Positions 12,690 through 25,489 of a DNA stretch of 64,000 nucleotides are shown one piece after another (positions within the stretch are counted from its first letter, which is position 1; every line of letters starts with the position of its first letter). The notes beneath the pieces were generated by a model. The model did not search any database and was not told the DNA's origin. It worked only from the letters and a program-made list of their open reading frames with translations. This DNA is from Apodemus sylvaticus. Lineage: Eukaryota; Chordata; Mammalia; Rodentia; Muridae. The translations under genes were made by a program, and so were the position numbers. Where the stretch lies: positions 171,894,378-171,958,377 of the forward strand of contig NC_067472.1 of the NCBI RefSeq assembly GCF_947179515.1, in the 5' to 3' direction.

Positions 12690-15600
12690 TACCATCTTAC
12701 AATTCCACCAGCAGTGGAGGAGTGTTCCTCTTTCTCCACATCCTCGCCAACACCTGCTGTCTCCTGAGTTTTTAACCTTAGCCATTGTGACTGGTGTGAG
12801 GTGAAACCTCAGGGTTGTTTGGATTTGCATTTCCCTAATGACTAATGATGTTGAGCATTTCTTAAGGTGCTTCTTGGCCATCCGAATTTCTTCAGGTGAA
12901 AATTCTTTGTTTAGTTCTGTACTGTACCCCATTTTTTAATAGGGTTATTTGGTTCCCTGGGGTTAACTTCTTGAGTTCCTTGTATATATTGGATATTAGC
13001 CCTTTATCGGATGTAGGGTTGGCAAAGATCTTTTCCCAGTTTGTTGGTTGCTGTTTTGTCCTTTTGACAGTGTCCTTTGCCTTATAGAAACTTTGTAATT
13101 TTATTAGGTCCTATTTGTCAATTCTTGATCTTAGAGCATAAGCTATTGGTGTTCTGTTCAGGAATTTTTCCCCTGTACCCATGTCCTCCAGGGTCTTCCT
13201 CAGTTTCTTTTCTATTAGTTTCAGTGTGTCAGGTTTTATGTGGAGGTCCTTGATCCACTTGGAGTTGAGCTTAGTACAAGGAGATAAGAATGGATCAATT
13301 TGCAATCTTGTGCATGCTGACCTCCAGTTGAACCAGCACCATTTGTTGAAAAGGCTATCTTTTTTCCCCTGGAGGTTTTCAGCTCCTTTGTTGAAGATCA
13401 AGTGACCATAGGTGTGTGGATTCATTTCTGGGTCTTCAATTCTCTTCCACTGGTCCACTTGTCTGTTTCTGTGCCAATACCATGCAGTTTTTAACACTAT
13501 TGCTTGAGGTCTGGGATATTGATTCCCCCAGAAACTCTTTTACTGTTAAGGATAGTTTTAGCTATCCTGTGTTTTTTGTTATTCCAGATGAATTTGAGAA
13601 TTGCTTTTTCTAACTCTTAAGAGGAACTGAATTGGGATTTTGATGGAGATTGCATTGAATCTGTACATTGCTTTTGGAAAGATGGCCATTTTAACTATAT
13701 TAATCCTGCCAATCCAAGAGCATGCCAGGTTTTTCCATTTTCTGAGGTCTTCTTCCATTTCCTTCTTCAGAGACCTAAAGTTCTTCTCATACAGATCTTT
13801 TATATGTTTGGTTAGAGTCACACCAAGATACTTTATATTGTTTGTGGCTATTGTGAACGGTGTCATTTCCCTAACTTCTTTCTCAGCCTGTTTATCCTTT
13901 GAGTATATAATGCCTACTGATTTGCTTGAGTTGATTTTATAACCAGACACTTTGCTGACGTTGTTTATAAGCTATAGAAGTTCTCTGGGGGTGTTTTTTG
14001 GGTCACTTAATTATACTATCATATCATCTGCAAATAGTGGTAATTTGATTTCTTCCTTTCCAGTTTGTATCCCTTTGACCTCCTTATGTTGTCTAATTGC
14101 TCTAGCGAGAACTTCAAGTACTATAATGAAAAGATATGTAGAGAGAGAGCAGCGTTGTCTAGTCCCTGATTTTAGTGGGATTGCTTCAAGTGTCTCTCTA
14201 TTTTGTTTGATGTTGGCTACCGGTTTGCTGTATATTGCTTTTACTATTTTTAGGTGTGGATCTTGAATTCCTGTTCTTTCCAAGACTTTCAGCATGAAAG
14301 GATGCTGAATTTTGTCAAATGCGTTTTCAGCATCTAATGAAATGATCATGTGGTTTTTTACTTTGAGTTTGTTTATGTAGTGGATTGCATTGATGGATTT
14401 CCTTATATTGAACCATCCCTGCATCCCTGGGATGAAGCCTACTTGATCATGGTGGGTGATCGTTTTGATGTGTTCTTGGATTCGGTAGGCAAGAATTTTA
14501 TTTAGTATTTTTGCATTGATATTCATTCATAAGGGAAATTGGCCTGACGTTCTCTTTTTTTGTTGGATCTTTGTATGGTTTTGGTATCAGCGTAATTGTG
14601 GCTTCGTAGAATGAGTTGGGTAGTGTTCCTTCTGTTTCTATTTTGTGGAAAAGTTTGCAGAGTATTGGTGTTAGGTCTTTTTTGAAGGTCTGATAGAATT
14701 CTGCACTAAAACCATCTGGTCCCGTGCTTTTTTTGATTGGGAGACTTTCTATGACTCCTTTTATTTCTTTAGGGGTTATGGTACTGTTTAGATGATCTAT
14801 TTGATCCTGATTTAATTTTGGTGTTTGATATCTGTACAGGAAACTATCCATTTCCTCCAGATTCTCCAGTTGTGTTGAGTATAGGCTTTTGTAGTAGGAT
14901 CTGATGATTTTTGAATTTCCTCTGATTCTGTTGTTATGTCTCCCTTTTCATTTTTAATTTTGTTAATCTGGATACTGTCTCTGTGCCTATTGGTTAATCT
15001 GGCAAAGGGTTTATCTATTTTGTTGATTTTTTTTTTTCAAAGAACCAGGTCCTGGTTTTGTTGATTTTTTTGTATGGTTCTCTTAGTTTCTACTTGATTG
15101 ATTTTAGCCCTGAGTTTGATGATTTCTTGTCTTCTACTCCTCCTGGGTTAATCAGCTTATTTTTGTTCCAGGGCTTTCAGGTGTTTTGTTAAGCTGCTAG
15201 TATATGCTCTCTTCTTTTTCTTTTTGGAGGCACTTAGGGCTATGAGTTTTCCTCTTAGCACTGCTTTCATTGTATCCTATACATTTGGGTATGTTGTGTC
15301 TTCATTTTCATTAAATTCTAGAAAGTCTTTGATTTCTTTCTGTATTTCTTCCTTGACCAAAGTATCATTGAATATTGTTCAGTTTCCATGTGTATGTCGG
15401 CTTTCTGTTGATTTTGTTGCTATTGAAGACCACTTTTACTCCATAGTGATCTGATAGGAGGCATGGGATTATTTCAATTTTCTTATATTTGTTGAGGTCT
15501 GTCTTGAGACCAATTATATGATCGATTTTTGAGAAGGTCCCATGGGGTGCTGAGAAAAAGGTATATTCTTTTGCTTTAGGATGAAATGTTATATATAAAT

Positions 15601-18420
15601 CTGTTAACTCTAATTGGTCCAAAGCTTCAATTAGTTTCACTGTGTCCCTGTTTAGTTTCTGTTTTCCTGATCAGTCCATTGAGGAGAGTGGAGTGTTGAA
15701 GTCACCCACAATTATTGCATTAGGTGCAATATGTACTTTGAGCGTTAGTAAAGTTTCTTTTATGAATGAGGGTGCTTTTACATTTGGAGCATAGATGTTT
15801 AGGATTGAGAATTCTTCTTTGTGTATTTTTCCTTTGACCAGCAAGAAAGTGTTCCTCAGTGTCTCTTTTGGTGACTTTAGGTTGAAAGTCAATTTTATCT
15901 GAAATTAGAGTTGCTACTCCTGCTTGTTTCCTGAGACCGTTTGCTTATAAAATTGTCTTCCAGCCTTTTACTCTAAGATAGTGTTTGTGTTTGACTCTAA
16001 GGTGTATTTCCTATAGGGTCCTGTTTACATATCCATTCTGTTAGTCTATGTCTTTTTATTGGGGGATAAGTCCATTGATGTTAAGTGATATTAAGGAATA
16101 GTGATTATTACTTCCTGTCATTTTTTTTTTTTTTTGTCTTTTTTTTTTTATTTGATATAATTTATTTACATTTCAAATGATTTCCCCTTTTCTAGCCCCC
16201 CCCACTCCCCGAAAGTCCCGTAAGCCCCCTTCTCTTCCCCTGTCCTCCCTCCCACCCCTTCCCAGTTCCCCGTTCTGGTTTTGCCAAATACTGTTTCACT
16301 GAGTCTTTCCAGAACCAGGGACCACTCCTGCTTTCTTCTTGTATCTCATTTGATGTGTGGATTATGTTTTGGGTATTCCAGTTTTCTAGGTTAATAACCA
16401 CTTATTAGTGAGTGCATACCATGATTCACCTTTTGAGTCTGGGTTACCTCACTTAGTATGATGTTCTCTAGCTCCATCCATTTGCCTAAGAATTTCATGA
16501 ATTCATTGTTTCTAATGGCTGAATAGTACTCCATTGTGTAGATATACCACATTTTTTGTATCCACTCTTCTGTTGAGGGATACCTGGGTTCTTTCCAGCA
16601 TCTGGCAATTATAAATAGGGCTGCTATGAACATAGTAGAGCATGTATCCTTATTACATGGTGGGGAATCCTCTGGGTATATGCCCAGGAGTGGTATAGCA
16701 GGATCTTCTGGAAGTGAGGTGCCCAGTTTTCGGAGGAACCGCCAGACTGCTTTCCAGAGTGGTTGTACCAATTTGCAACCCCACCAGCAGTGGAGGAGTG
16801 TTCCTCTTTCTCCGCACCCTCTCCAACACCTGCTGTCTCCTGAATTTTTAATCTTAGCCATTCTGACTGGTGTAAGATGAAATCTTAGGGTTGTTTTGAT
16901 TTGCATTTCCCTAATGACTAATGAAGTGGAGCATTTTTTAAGATGCTTCTCCGCCATCCGAAGTTCTTCAGGTGAGAATTCTTTGTTTAACTCTGTACCC
17001 CATTTTTTAATAGGGTTGTTCGGTTTTCTGGAGTCTAACTTCTTGAGTTCTTTATATATATTGGATATTAGCCCTCTATCTGATGTAGGATTGGTGAAGA
17101 TCTTTTCCCAATTTGTTGGTTGCCGATCTGTCCTCTTGACGGTGTCCTTTGCCTTACAGAAACTCTGTAACCTTATGAGGTCCCATTTGTCAATTCTTGC
17201 TCTTAGAGCATACGCTATTGGTGTTCTGTTCAGAAACTTTCTCCCTGTACCGATGTCCTCAAGGGTCTTCCCCAGTTTCTTTTCTATTAGCTTCAGAGTG
17301 TCTGGCTTTATGTGGAGGTCCTTGATCCATTTGGATTTGAGCTTAGTACCAGGAGACAAGGATGGATCAATTCGCATTCTTCTGCATGCTGACCTCCAGT
17401 TGAACCAGCACCATTTGTTGAAAAGGCTATCCTGTCATTTTTGATGTTGCTTTTTATATTTGATTGTTTATCTTCTTTTGGGTTGATGAACGAAGGTTAC
17501 TATCTTGCTTTTTCCAGGGTGAAGTTTCCTTCCTTGTATTGATGTTTTCCTGCTACTATCCTTTGTAGGGCTGGGTTTGTGGAAAGATATTGGTTACACT
17601 TGATTTTGTCATGGAATATCTTGGTTTCCCTATCTATGGTGATTGAGAGTTTTGCTGGGTATGGTAGTTTTGACTGGCATTTGTGTTCTCTTATAGTCTG
17701 CATGAGCTCCACCCAGGATCTTCTAGCTTTCATGGTCTCTGGTGAGAAGTCTGGTCTAATTCTGACAGGTCTTCCTTTATATGTTACTTGCCCTTTTTCT
17801 CTTACTGCCTTTAATATTCTTTCTTTGTTTAGTATATTTTGGGTTTTGATTATTATGTGATGGGAGGTATTTCTGTTCTGGTCCAGTCTGTTTGGAGTTC
17901 TGTAGGCTTCTTGTATATTCATGGGCATCTCTCTTTTTAGCTTAGAAATGTTTTCTCCCATAATTTTATTGAAGATATTTGCTGGCCCTTTAAGTTTTAA
18001 ATCTTCACTCTCATCTATGCCTATGATTCTTAGGTTTGGCCTTCTCATTGTGTCCTGGATTTCCTGGATTGTCCTGGATATTTTGGGTTACAAGCGTTTT
18101 GCATTTTGCATTTTCTTTGACTTTGAGTCCATGGTTTCTATGGTATCTTCAGCATCTGAGATTCATTCTTCTATCTCTTGTATTCTGTTGTTGATAGTTG
18201 CATCGATGGCCCCTGATTTCTTCCCAAGGTTTTCTATCTCCAAAGTTGTCTCCCTTTGTGATTTCTTAGTTGTTTCTACTTCTGGTTTTAGATCTTGGAT
18301 GGTTTTGCTCAGCTCCTTCACTTGCTTGTTTCTGTTTTCCTGTAATTATTTAAGAGATTTTTGTGTTTCCTCTTTCATGATCTCTGCCTGTTGACCAAAG
18401 TTCTCCTGTATTTTTTTTTT
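12690..18420 (-). mobile_element. LINE-1 copy L1-C, split by L1-D
   Basis: ORF2 sequence begins abruptly at 12,690 near the Cys-rich C-terminal region and has no 3'UTR or tail. It continues through reverse transcriptase (FADDM at about 14,030) and endonuclease to the ORF2 start near 16,100. After the nested L1-D, the element resumes at 17,430 with ORF1 (RRPNLRIIGIDE, MKARRSW blocks). It stops at 18,420, where an ORR1 LTR begins. ORF1 and ORF2 are broken by several frameshifts and stops. Confidence 0.85.
16126..17429 (-). mobile_element. Truncated LINE-1 L1-D nested in L1-C
   Basis: A 1.3-kb 5'-truncated L1: poly(A) (T run here), 3'UTR, and an open 328-codon ORF2 C-terminal stretch (16,391-17,377 frame). 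It is flanked by the perfect 13-bp duplication tcctgtcattttt at 16,113-16,125 and 17,430-17,442. The long open frame and near-identity to L1-E suggest a recent insertion. Confidence 0.9.
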
Positions 18421-18868
18421 CTATATAGTAAGGGAATTTATTGATGACTTACAGTCTGCAGTCCAACTCCCAACAATGGTCAGCAGCAGCTGTGAATGGA
18501 AGTCAAAGGATCTAGCAGTTACTCAGTCCCACAAGGCAAACAGGTGAAGGAGAAAGAGTGAATCTTCTTTCTTCCAATGTCTTTATGTAGGTCTCCAGCA
18601 GAAGGTGTGGTCCAAATTAAAGCTATGTGCCACCACACCTGGACCTAGGACTTACTTTGTTTCAGATGACATTGAACTCAGAGATCTCCCTGTCTTAATC
18701 TTCTGGGATTCATGGCCACTATGTCTCAAGATCTCCATACTAAGATCGAGGTCAGAAATTCATATCTCCCAGCCTCCAGATTAGGATCACAGGTGAGACT
18801 TCCAATTCTGGACTGTAGTTCATTCCAGATATAGTCAAGGTGACAACCAGGAATTGCCACTACACACA
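18421..18868 (-). mobile_element. ORR1-type MaLR LTR
   Basis: Runs from 'gatgacttacagtctgcagt' to 'gccactaca', homologous to the clean copies at 47,632 and 51,695 but lacking the first bases of the element's 3' end. It abuts L1-C directly. Confidence 0.8.
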
Positions 18869-19261
18869 GTTTTCACAATTATCATCATAAAAATATGTTT
18901 TTGTTTGGTTGTCTTTATATATTTTGAGTTTTTAATAAAAGATAAACTGGAGGGTCATTTTATTGCAATATAAGCTTAAATACCTTTGTAATAGTTTAAA
19001 AGAAATTAAGATAGTAGATTAACAGGACACTCAGTACTAGCCAAATGACTCAAATAGAATTAATTTACTTTCTGTATCCTAGTATAAGCAAACACTCACT
19101 CAAAACACTTTTGAAGAGAGAGAATAGAAAGGTGGCTTAGCATTAAGAGCATTTTTTGTTGTAAATAAAGAATACACCGAATAAAAAAATGAAACAAAAA
19201 ACAAACAAACAAACAAACAAAAGAGCATTTGTTCTTGCAGAGGACCTGGGTTTGTTTTCTT
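18869..19261. other. AT-rich spacer with SINE remnant
   Basis: No gene seen. An A-rich (caaa)n stretch at about 19,195-19,220 is followed by agagcatttgttcttgcagaggacctggg, a fragment of a plus-strand tRNA-derived SINE that ends where L1-E begins. Confidence 0.5.
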
Positions 19262-19539
19262 TCTTCTTTTTTTTTTTAATAACTATTTTTTTATTCGATA
19301 TATTTTTTATTTACATTTCAAATGATTTCCCCTTTTCTAACCCCCCACTCCCTGAAAGTCCCGCAAACCCCCTTCTCTCCCCCTGTCCTCCCACCTACCC
19401 CTTCCCACTTCCCCGGTCTGGTTTTGCCGAATACTGCTTCACTGAGTCTTTCCAGAACCGGGGGCCACTCTTCCTTTCTTCTTGTACCTCATTTGATGTG
19501 TGGATTATGTTTTGGGTATTCCAGTTTTCTAGGTTAATA

Positions 19540-22500
19540 TCCACTAATTAGTGAGTGCATACCATGATTCATCTTTTGAGTCAGGGTTACCTCACTTAGT
19601 ATGATGCTCTCTAGCTCCATCCATTTGCCTAAGAATTTCATGAATTCATTGTTTCTAATGGCTGAATAGTACTCCATTGTGTATATATACCACATTTTTT
19701 GCATCCACTCTTCTGTTGAGGGATACCTGGGTTCTTTCCAACTTCTGGCAATTATAAATAGGGCTGCTATGAACAGTAGAGCATGTATCCTTATTGCATG
19801 GTGGGGAATCCTCTGGGTATTTGCCCAGGAGTGGTATAGCAGGATCTTCTGGAAGTGAGGTGCCCAGTTTTCAGAGGAACCGCCAGACTGATTTCCAGAG
19901 TGGTTGTACCAATTTGCAACCCCACCAGCAGTGGAGGAGTGTTCCTCTTTCTCCACACCCTCTCCAACACTTGCTGTCTCCTGAATTTTTAATCTTAGCC
20001 ATTCAGACTGGTGTAAGGTAAAATCTCAGGGTTGTTTTGATTTGCATTTTCCTAATGACTAATGAAGTTGAGCATTTTTTAAGATGCTTCTCCGCCATCC
20101 GAAGTTCTTTAGTTGAGAATTCTTTGTTTAACTCTGTACCCTATTTTTTAATACGGTTGTTTGGTTTTCTGGAGTCTAACTTCTTGAGTTCTATATATAT
20201 ATTGGATATTAGCCCTCTCTCTGATGTAGGATTGGTGAAGATCTTTTCCCAATTTGTTGGTTGCCGATTTGTCCTCTTGATGGTGTCCTTTGCCTTACAG
20301 AAATTTTGTAATTTTATAAGGTCCCATTTGTCAATTCTTGATCTTAGAGCATACGCTGTTGGTGTTCTGTTCAGAAACTTTCTCCCTGTACCGATGTCCT
20401 CAAGGGTCTTCGCCAGTTCCTTTTCTATTAGCTTCAGAGTGTCTGGCTTTGTGTGGAGGTTCTTGATCCATTTGGATTTGAGCTTAGTACAAGGAGACAA
20501 GGATGGATCAATTCGCATTCTTCTGCATGCTGACCTCCAGTTGAACCAGCACCATTTGTTGAAAAGACTATCTTTTTTCCATTGGATGTTTTCAGCCTCT
20601 TTGTCGAGGATCAAGTGGCCATAGGTGTGTGGGTTCATTTCTGGATCTTCAATCCTGTTCCATTGATCCTCCTGCCTGTCACTGTACTAACACCATGCAG
20701 TTTTTAACACTATTGCTCTGTAGTACTGCTTGAGGACAGGGATACTGATTCCCCCAGACTTTCTTTTGTTGCTGAGAATAGTTTTAGCTATCCTGGGTTT
20801 TTTGTTATTCCAGATGAATTTGATAATTGCTCTTTCTAACTCTGTGAAGAATTGAGTTGGGATTTTGATGGGTATTGCATTGAATCTGTATATTGCTTTT
20901 GGCAAAATGGCCATTTTAACTATATTGATTCTACCAATCCATGAGCATGGGAGGTTTTCCCATTTTTTTTTGAGGTCTTCTTCCATTTCCTTCTTCAGAG
21001 TTTTGAAGTTCTTGTCATATAGATCTTTCACATGTTTGGTAAGAGTCACCCCAAGATACTTTATACTGTTTGTGGCTATTGTGAAGGGGGTTATTTCCCT
21101 AATTTCTTTCTCAGCCTGCTTATCCTTTGAGTATAGGAAGGCCACTGATTTGCTTGAGTTGATTTTATAACATGCCACTTTGCTGAAGTTGTTTATCAGC
21201 TGTAGGAGTTCTCTAGTGGAGTTTTTTTGGTCACTTAGGTAGACTATCATGTCATCTGCAAATAATGATAGTTTGACTTCTTCCTTTCCAATTTGTATCC
21301 CTTTGACCTCCTTATGTTGTCGAATTGCCCGAGCTAGTACCTCAAGTACAATATTGAAAAGATAAGGAGAGAGGGGGCAGCCCTGTCTAGTCCCTGATTT
21401 TAGTGGGATTGCTTCAAGTTTCTCTCCATTTAGTTTGATGCTGGCTACCGGTTTGCTGTATATTGCTTTTACTATGTTTAGGTATGGGCCTTGAATTCCT
21501 GTTCTTTCCAAGACTTTCAGCATGAAAGGATGCTGAATTTTGTCAAATGCTTTTTCAGCATCCAATGAAATGACCTTGTGGTTTTTTTCTTTGAGTTTGT
21601 TTATGTAGTGGATTGCATTGATGGATTTCTGCATATTGAACCAACCCTGCATTCCTGGGATAGAGCCTACTTGATCATGGTGGATGATCGTTTTGATGTG
21701 TTCTTGGATTCGGTTGGCAAGAATGTTATTGAGTATTTTTGCTTCGATGTTCATAAGGGAAATTGGTCTGAAGTTATCTTTCTTTGTTGGATCTTTGTGT
21801 GGTTTTGGTATCAGCGTAATTGTGGCTTCCTAGAAGGAGTTGGGTAGGGTTCCTTCTGTTTCTATTTTGTGGAATAGTTTGAAGAGTATTGGTGTTAACT
21901 CTTCTTTGAAGGTCTGATAGAATTCTACACTGAAACCATCTGGTCCTGTGCTTTTTTTTGGTTGGAAGACTTTCTATGACTCCTATTTCTTTAGGCATTA
22001 TGGGACTGTTTAGATGATCTATTTGGTCCTGATTTAATTTTGGTATTTGGTATCTGTCAAGGAAATTGTCCATTTCCTCCAGATTCTCCCGTTGTGTTGA
22101 GTACAGGCTCTTGTAGCAGGATCTGATGATTTTTTGGATTTCCTCAGTTTCCTTTGTTATATCTCCCTTTTCATTTTTAAGTTTGTTAATTTGGATACTT
22201 TCTCTATGCCCTTTGGTCAGTCTGGCTAAGGGTTTATCTATCTTGTTGATTTTCTCAAAGAACCAGCTCCTGGTTTCGTTGATTCTTTGTATGGTTCTCT
22301 GTGTTTCTACTTGATTGATTTCGGCCCTGAGTTTGATGATTTCCTGCCTTCTACTCCTCCTGGGTGAAATAGCTTCTTTTTGTTCCAGGGCTTTCAGGTG
22401 TGTCATTAAGCTGGTAGGTAATGTATGCTCTCTCCATTTTCTTTTTGGAGGCACTCAGGGCTATGAGTTTTCCTCTTAGCACTGCTTTCATTGTGTCCCA

Positions 22501-23361
22501 TAGATTTGGGTATGTTGTGTCTTCATTTTCATTGTGTTCTAAAATGTCTTTAATTTCTTTCTTTATTTCTTCCTTGACCAAGGTATCATTGAGTAGAATA
22601 TTGTTCAGTTTCCACGTGTATGTGGGTTTTCTGTTGTTTCTGTTGCTATTGAAGACCACTTTTACTCCATAGTGATCTGATAGAAGGCATGGGATTAGTT
22701 CGATCTTCTTATATTTGTTGAGGTCTGTCTTGTGACCAATTATATGGTCGATTTTGGAGAAGGTACCATGAGGTGCTGAGAAAAAGGTATATTCTTTTGC
22801 TTTAGGATAGAATGTTCTATATATATCTGTTAAATCTAATTGGTCCAAAGCTTCAATTAGTTTCATTGTGTCCCTGTTTAGTTTCTGTTTTCCTGATCGG
22901 TCCATTGAGGAAAGTGCAGCGTTGAAGTCACCCACAATTATTGTGTTAGGTTCAATGTGTGCTTTGAGCTTTAATAAAGTTTCTTGTACGAAAGAGGGTG
23001 CCCTTGCATTTGGAGCATAGATGTTCAGGATTAAGAGTTCTTCTTGTTGTATTTTTCCTTTGACCAGCAAGAAGTGTCCCTCAGAGTCTCTTTTGATGAC
23101 TTTAGGTTGAAAGTCAATTTCATCTGATATTAAAATGGCTACTCCAACTTGTTTCCTGAAACCATTTACTTGTAAAATTGTCTTCCAGCCTTTTACTCTA
23201 AGGTAGTGTTTGTCTTTGACCCTTAGGTGTGTTTCCTGTAAGCAGCAAAATGTAGGGTCCTGTTTATGTATCCAGTCAGTTAGTCTATGTCTTTTTATTC
23301 GGGCATTGAGTCCATTGATGTTAAGTGATATTAAGGAATAGTGATTGTTACTTCCTGTCAT
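19540..23361 (-). pseudogene. L1-E ORF2 (endonuclease-reverse transcriptase), broken
   Basis: The first 336 codons (23,361-22,351) are open and carry an AP-endonuclease-like domain with [24 protein letters not shown] and SDHYGVK, the residues that build the L1 endonuclease active site. A frameshift follows near 22,400 and another near 21,960. The reverse transcriptase block (21,754-20,687) is open, with FADDM as its YxDD-equivalent. Further breaks lie near 20,690 and around 19,960. The C-terminal Cys-rich motif (CWRGCGE-type) is at about 19,900-19,990. Normal ORF2 is one frame of roughly 1,280 codons, so this copy is a pseudogene with an intact endonuclease segment. Confidence 0.85.
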
Positions 23362-23423
23362 TTTTGACGTTATTTTTTAAATTTGATTGGTTAACTTCTT
23401 TTGGGTTTGATGAAAGAAGTTTA

Positions 23424-24599
23424 CTATCTTGCTTTTTCCAGGGTGAAGTTTCCCTCCTTGTATTGCTGTTTTCCTCCTATTATCCTTTGTAGGGCTGGGT
23501 TTGTGGATAGATATTGGGTAAACTTGGTTTTGTCATAGAATATCTTAGTTTCTCCATCTATGGTGATTGAGAGTTTTGCTGGGTATAGTAGTTTTGGCTG
23601 GCATTTGTGTTCTCTTAGAGTCTGCATGAGATCTTCCCAGGATCTTCTAGCTTTCATAGTCTCTGGTGAGAAGTCTGGTGTGATTCTGATAGGTCTTCCT
23701 TTTTATGTTACTTGGCCTTTTTCTCTTACTGCCTTTAATATTCTTTCTTTGTTTAGTACATTTGGGGTTTTGATTATTATGTGACGGGAGGTATTTCTAT
23801 TCTGGTCTAGTCTATTTGGAGTTCTGTAGGCTTCTTGTATATTCATGGGTATCTCTCTCTTTAGGTTAGGGAAGTTTTCTTCCATAATTTTATTGAGGAT
23901 ATTTACTGGGCCATTAATATGTAAATCTTCACTCTCATCTATGCCTATAATTCTTAGGTTTGGCCTTCTCATTGTGTCCTGGATTTCCTGGATGTTTTGG
24001 GTTACAAGCTTTTTGCATTTTGCATTTTCTTTAAGTGTTGAGTCCATGGTTTCTATGGTATCTTCAGCATCTGAGATTCTTTCTTCTATCTCTTGTATTC
24101 TGTTGTTGATATTTGCATCTATGTCCCCTGATTTCTTTCCAAGGTTTTCTATCTCCAAAGTTGTCTCCCTTTGAGTTTTATTAGTTGTTTTAGCTCCTTC
24201 ACTTGCTTGTTTGTGTTTTCCTGTAATTCTTTAGGAGATTTTTGTGTTTCCTCCTTCATGACCTCAGCCTGTTGACCAAAGTTCTCCTGTATTTCTTTAA
24301 GTGATTTTTGCATTTCCTCCTTATTGGCTTTTGTCTTCTCCTGAATTTCTTTCAGTGATTTTTGTGTTTCCCTTGCAAGGGCTTCTAACTTTTGATCCAT
24401 TTTCTCCTGAATATCTTTAAGCATGTCCTTCATGTGTTCCTGTACCAGCAACATGACCAGTGATTTTAAATCCAAATCTTGATTTACTGGTGTGATGGAT
24501 GGGGTATCCAGGACATGCTGGTAAAGGAGAATTGGGTTCAGATGCTGCCATATTGCCTTGATTTCTGTTAGTGACGTTCCTGCGTTTGCCTTTTGCCAT
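23424..24599 (-). pseudogene. L1-E ORF1 (RNA-binding chaperone), broken
   Basis: Starts at ATG 24,599 (MAKGKRRN). A frameshift within the first 40 codons moves the coiled-coil region (KSLKEIQE heptads) to another frame. The RRM-like and C-terminal blocks (RRPNLRIIGIDE, EAYRTPNRLDQ, MKARRSW, FTQYLSTNPALQR) are recognisable down to 23,424 but separated by another break near 23,700. In working elements this protein coats L1 RNA as a trimer. Confidence 0.8.
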
Positions 24600-24649
24600 C
24601 TACTTCTCACTGGTGTTAGTTGGTCTTGTCAATGCTGGACTCACCAGTG

Positions 24650-25480
24650 CAAACTGCCCCTTCCCAGGTGGCCTCTGGTGCACAACTTACCTCCTGCACT
24701 GCCTGTAGTCAGGGTGTTCAGATCCTGAAGCAGACACCTGAAGGCTCCCCCTGGGGCCCGCTGGATTCACCAGAGCACACTGACTTCTCCCCGCTGGCCG
24801 CTCGGAAGCCCCTCTTGCCTCTTGTAGGACCTGGAGATGTGGTGTTGCTGCCCAGGCTGATCTGGATCTGGAAGTGGAGAGGTCTGAGGGCTACCGCCAG
24901 AGGCCTCCGGACTGGAGCGTAAGCTCTGTGGTACAGGAGCAAGCTGTGCTGTGAGCTCCCAGACTGCCTCTGGGTGCACACCAGGTCTCCTGCACTTTCT
25001 GGAGACCGAGTGCTGTGGCCCAGGCTGTTCAGATCCCAATGCAGGCACCTGAAGGCTCCTGCTGGGGCCCGCTGGACTCACCGGAGCACACCGACTTCTC
25101 TCCGCTGGCCGTCCGGAAGCCCCTCTTGCCTCTTGCAGGACCTGGAGATTCTCCTGTATTTCTTTAAATGATTGTGTTTCCTCCTTATTGGCTTCTATCT
25201 TTTGACCTGTATTCTCTTGGCTTTCTTTTAATGATTTTTGTCTTTCCCTTATAAGGGCTTCTATCTTTTGATCCATTTCCTCCTGAATTTCTCTAATAGA
25301 TTTATTTATGTCCTTCATGTGTTCCTGTAACAGCATCATGACCAGTGCTTTTAAATCCAAATCTTGTTTTTCTGGTGTATTCTGATATCCAGGACTTGCT
25401 GTTAAGTGAGAATTGGATTCAGATGCTGCCATATTGCCTTGATTTCTGTTAGTATCGTTCCTACATTTGCCTTTTGCCAT
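24650..25480 (-). other. Extra ORF1 start fused to L1 5'UTR repeats
   Basis: A second ORF1 start (ATG at 25,480, MAKGKCRNDTNRNQ) is open for 237 codons. The first ~110 residues are ORF1 N-terminus and coiled coil. The frame then runs, without a stop, into 5'UTR sequence carrying two copies of a block (cctggagat..gccaga/cggccagcgg) about 311 bp apart. The fusion protein has no counterpart in a normal L1. Confidence 0.6.
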
Positions 25481-25489
25481 CTAGTTCTT

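Noticed and set aside
10406..17444. Many medium-length ORFs on both strands
   Set aside because: Minus-strand ones are L1 ORF fragments; plus-strand ones are their antisense shadows.
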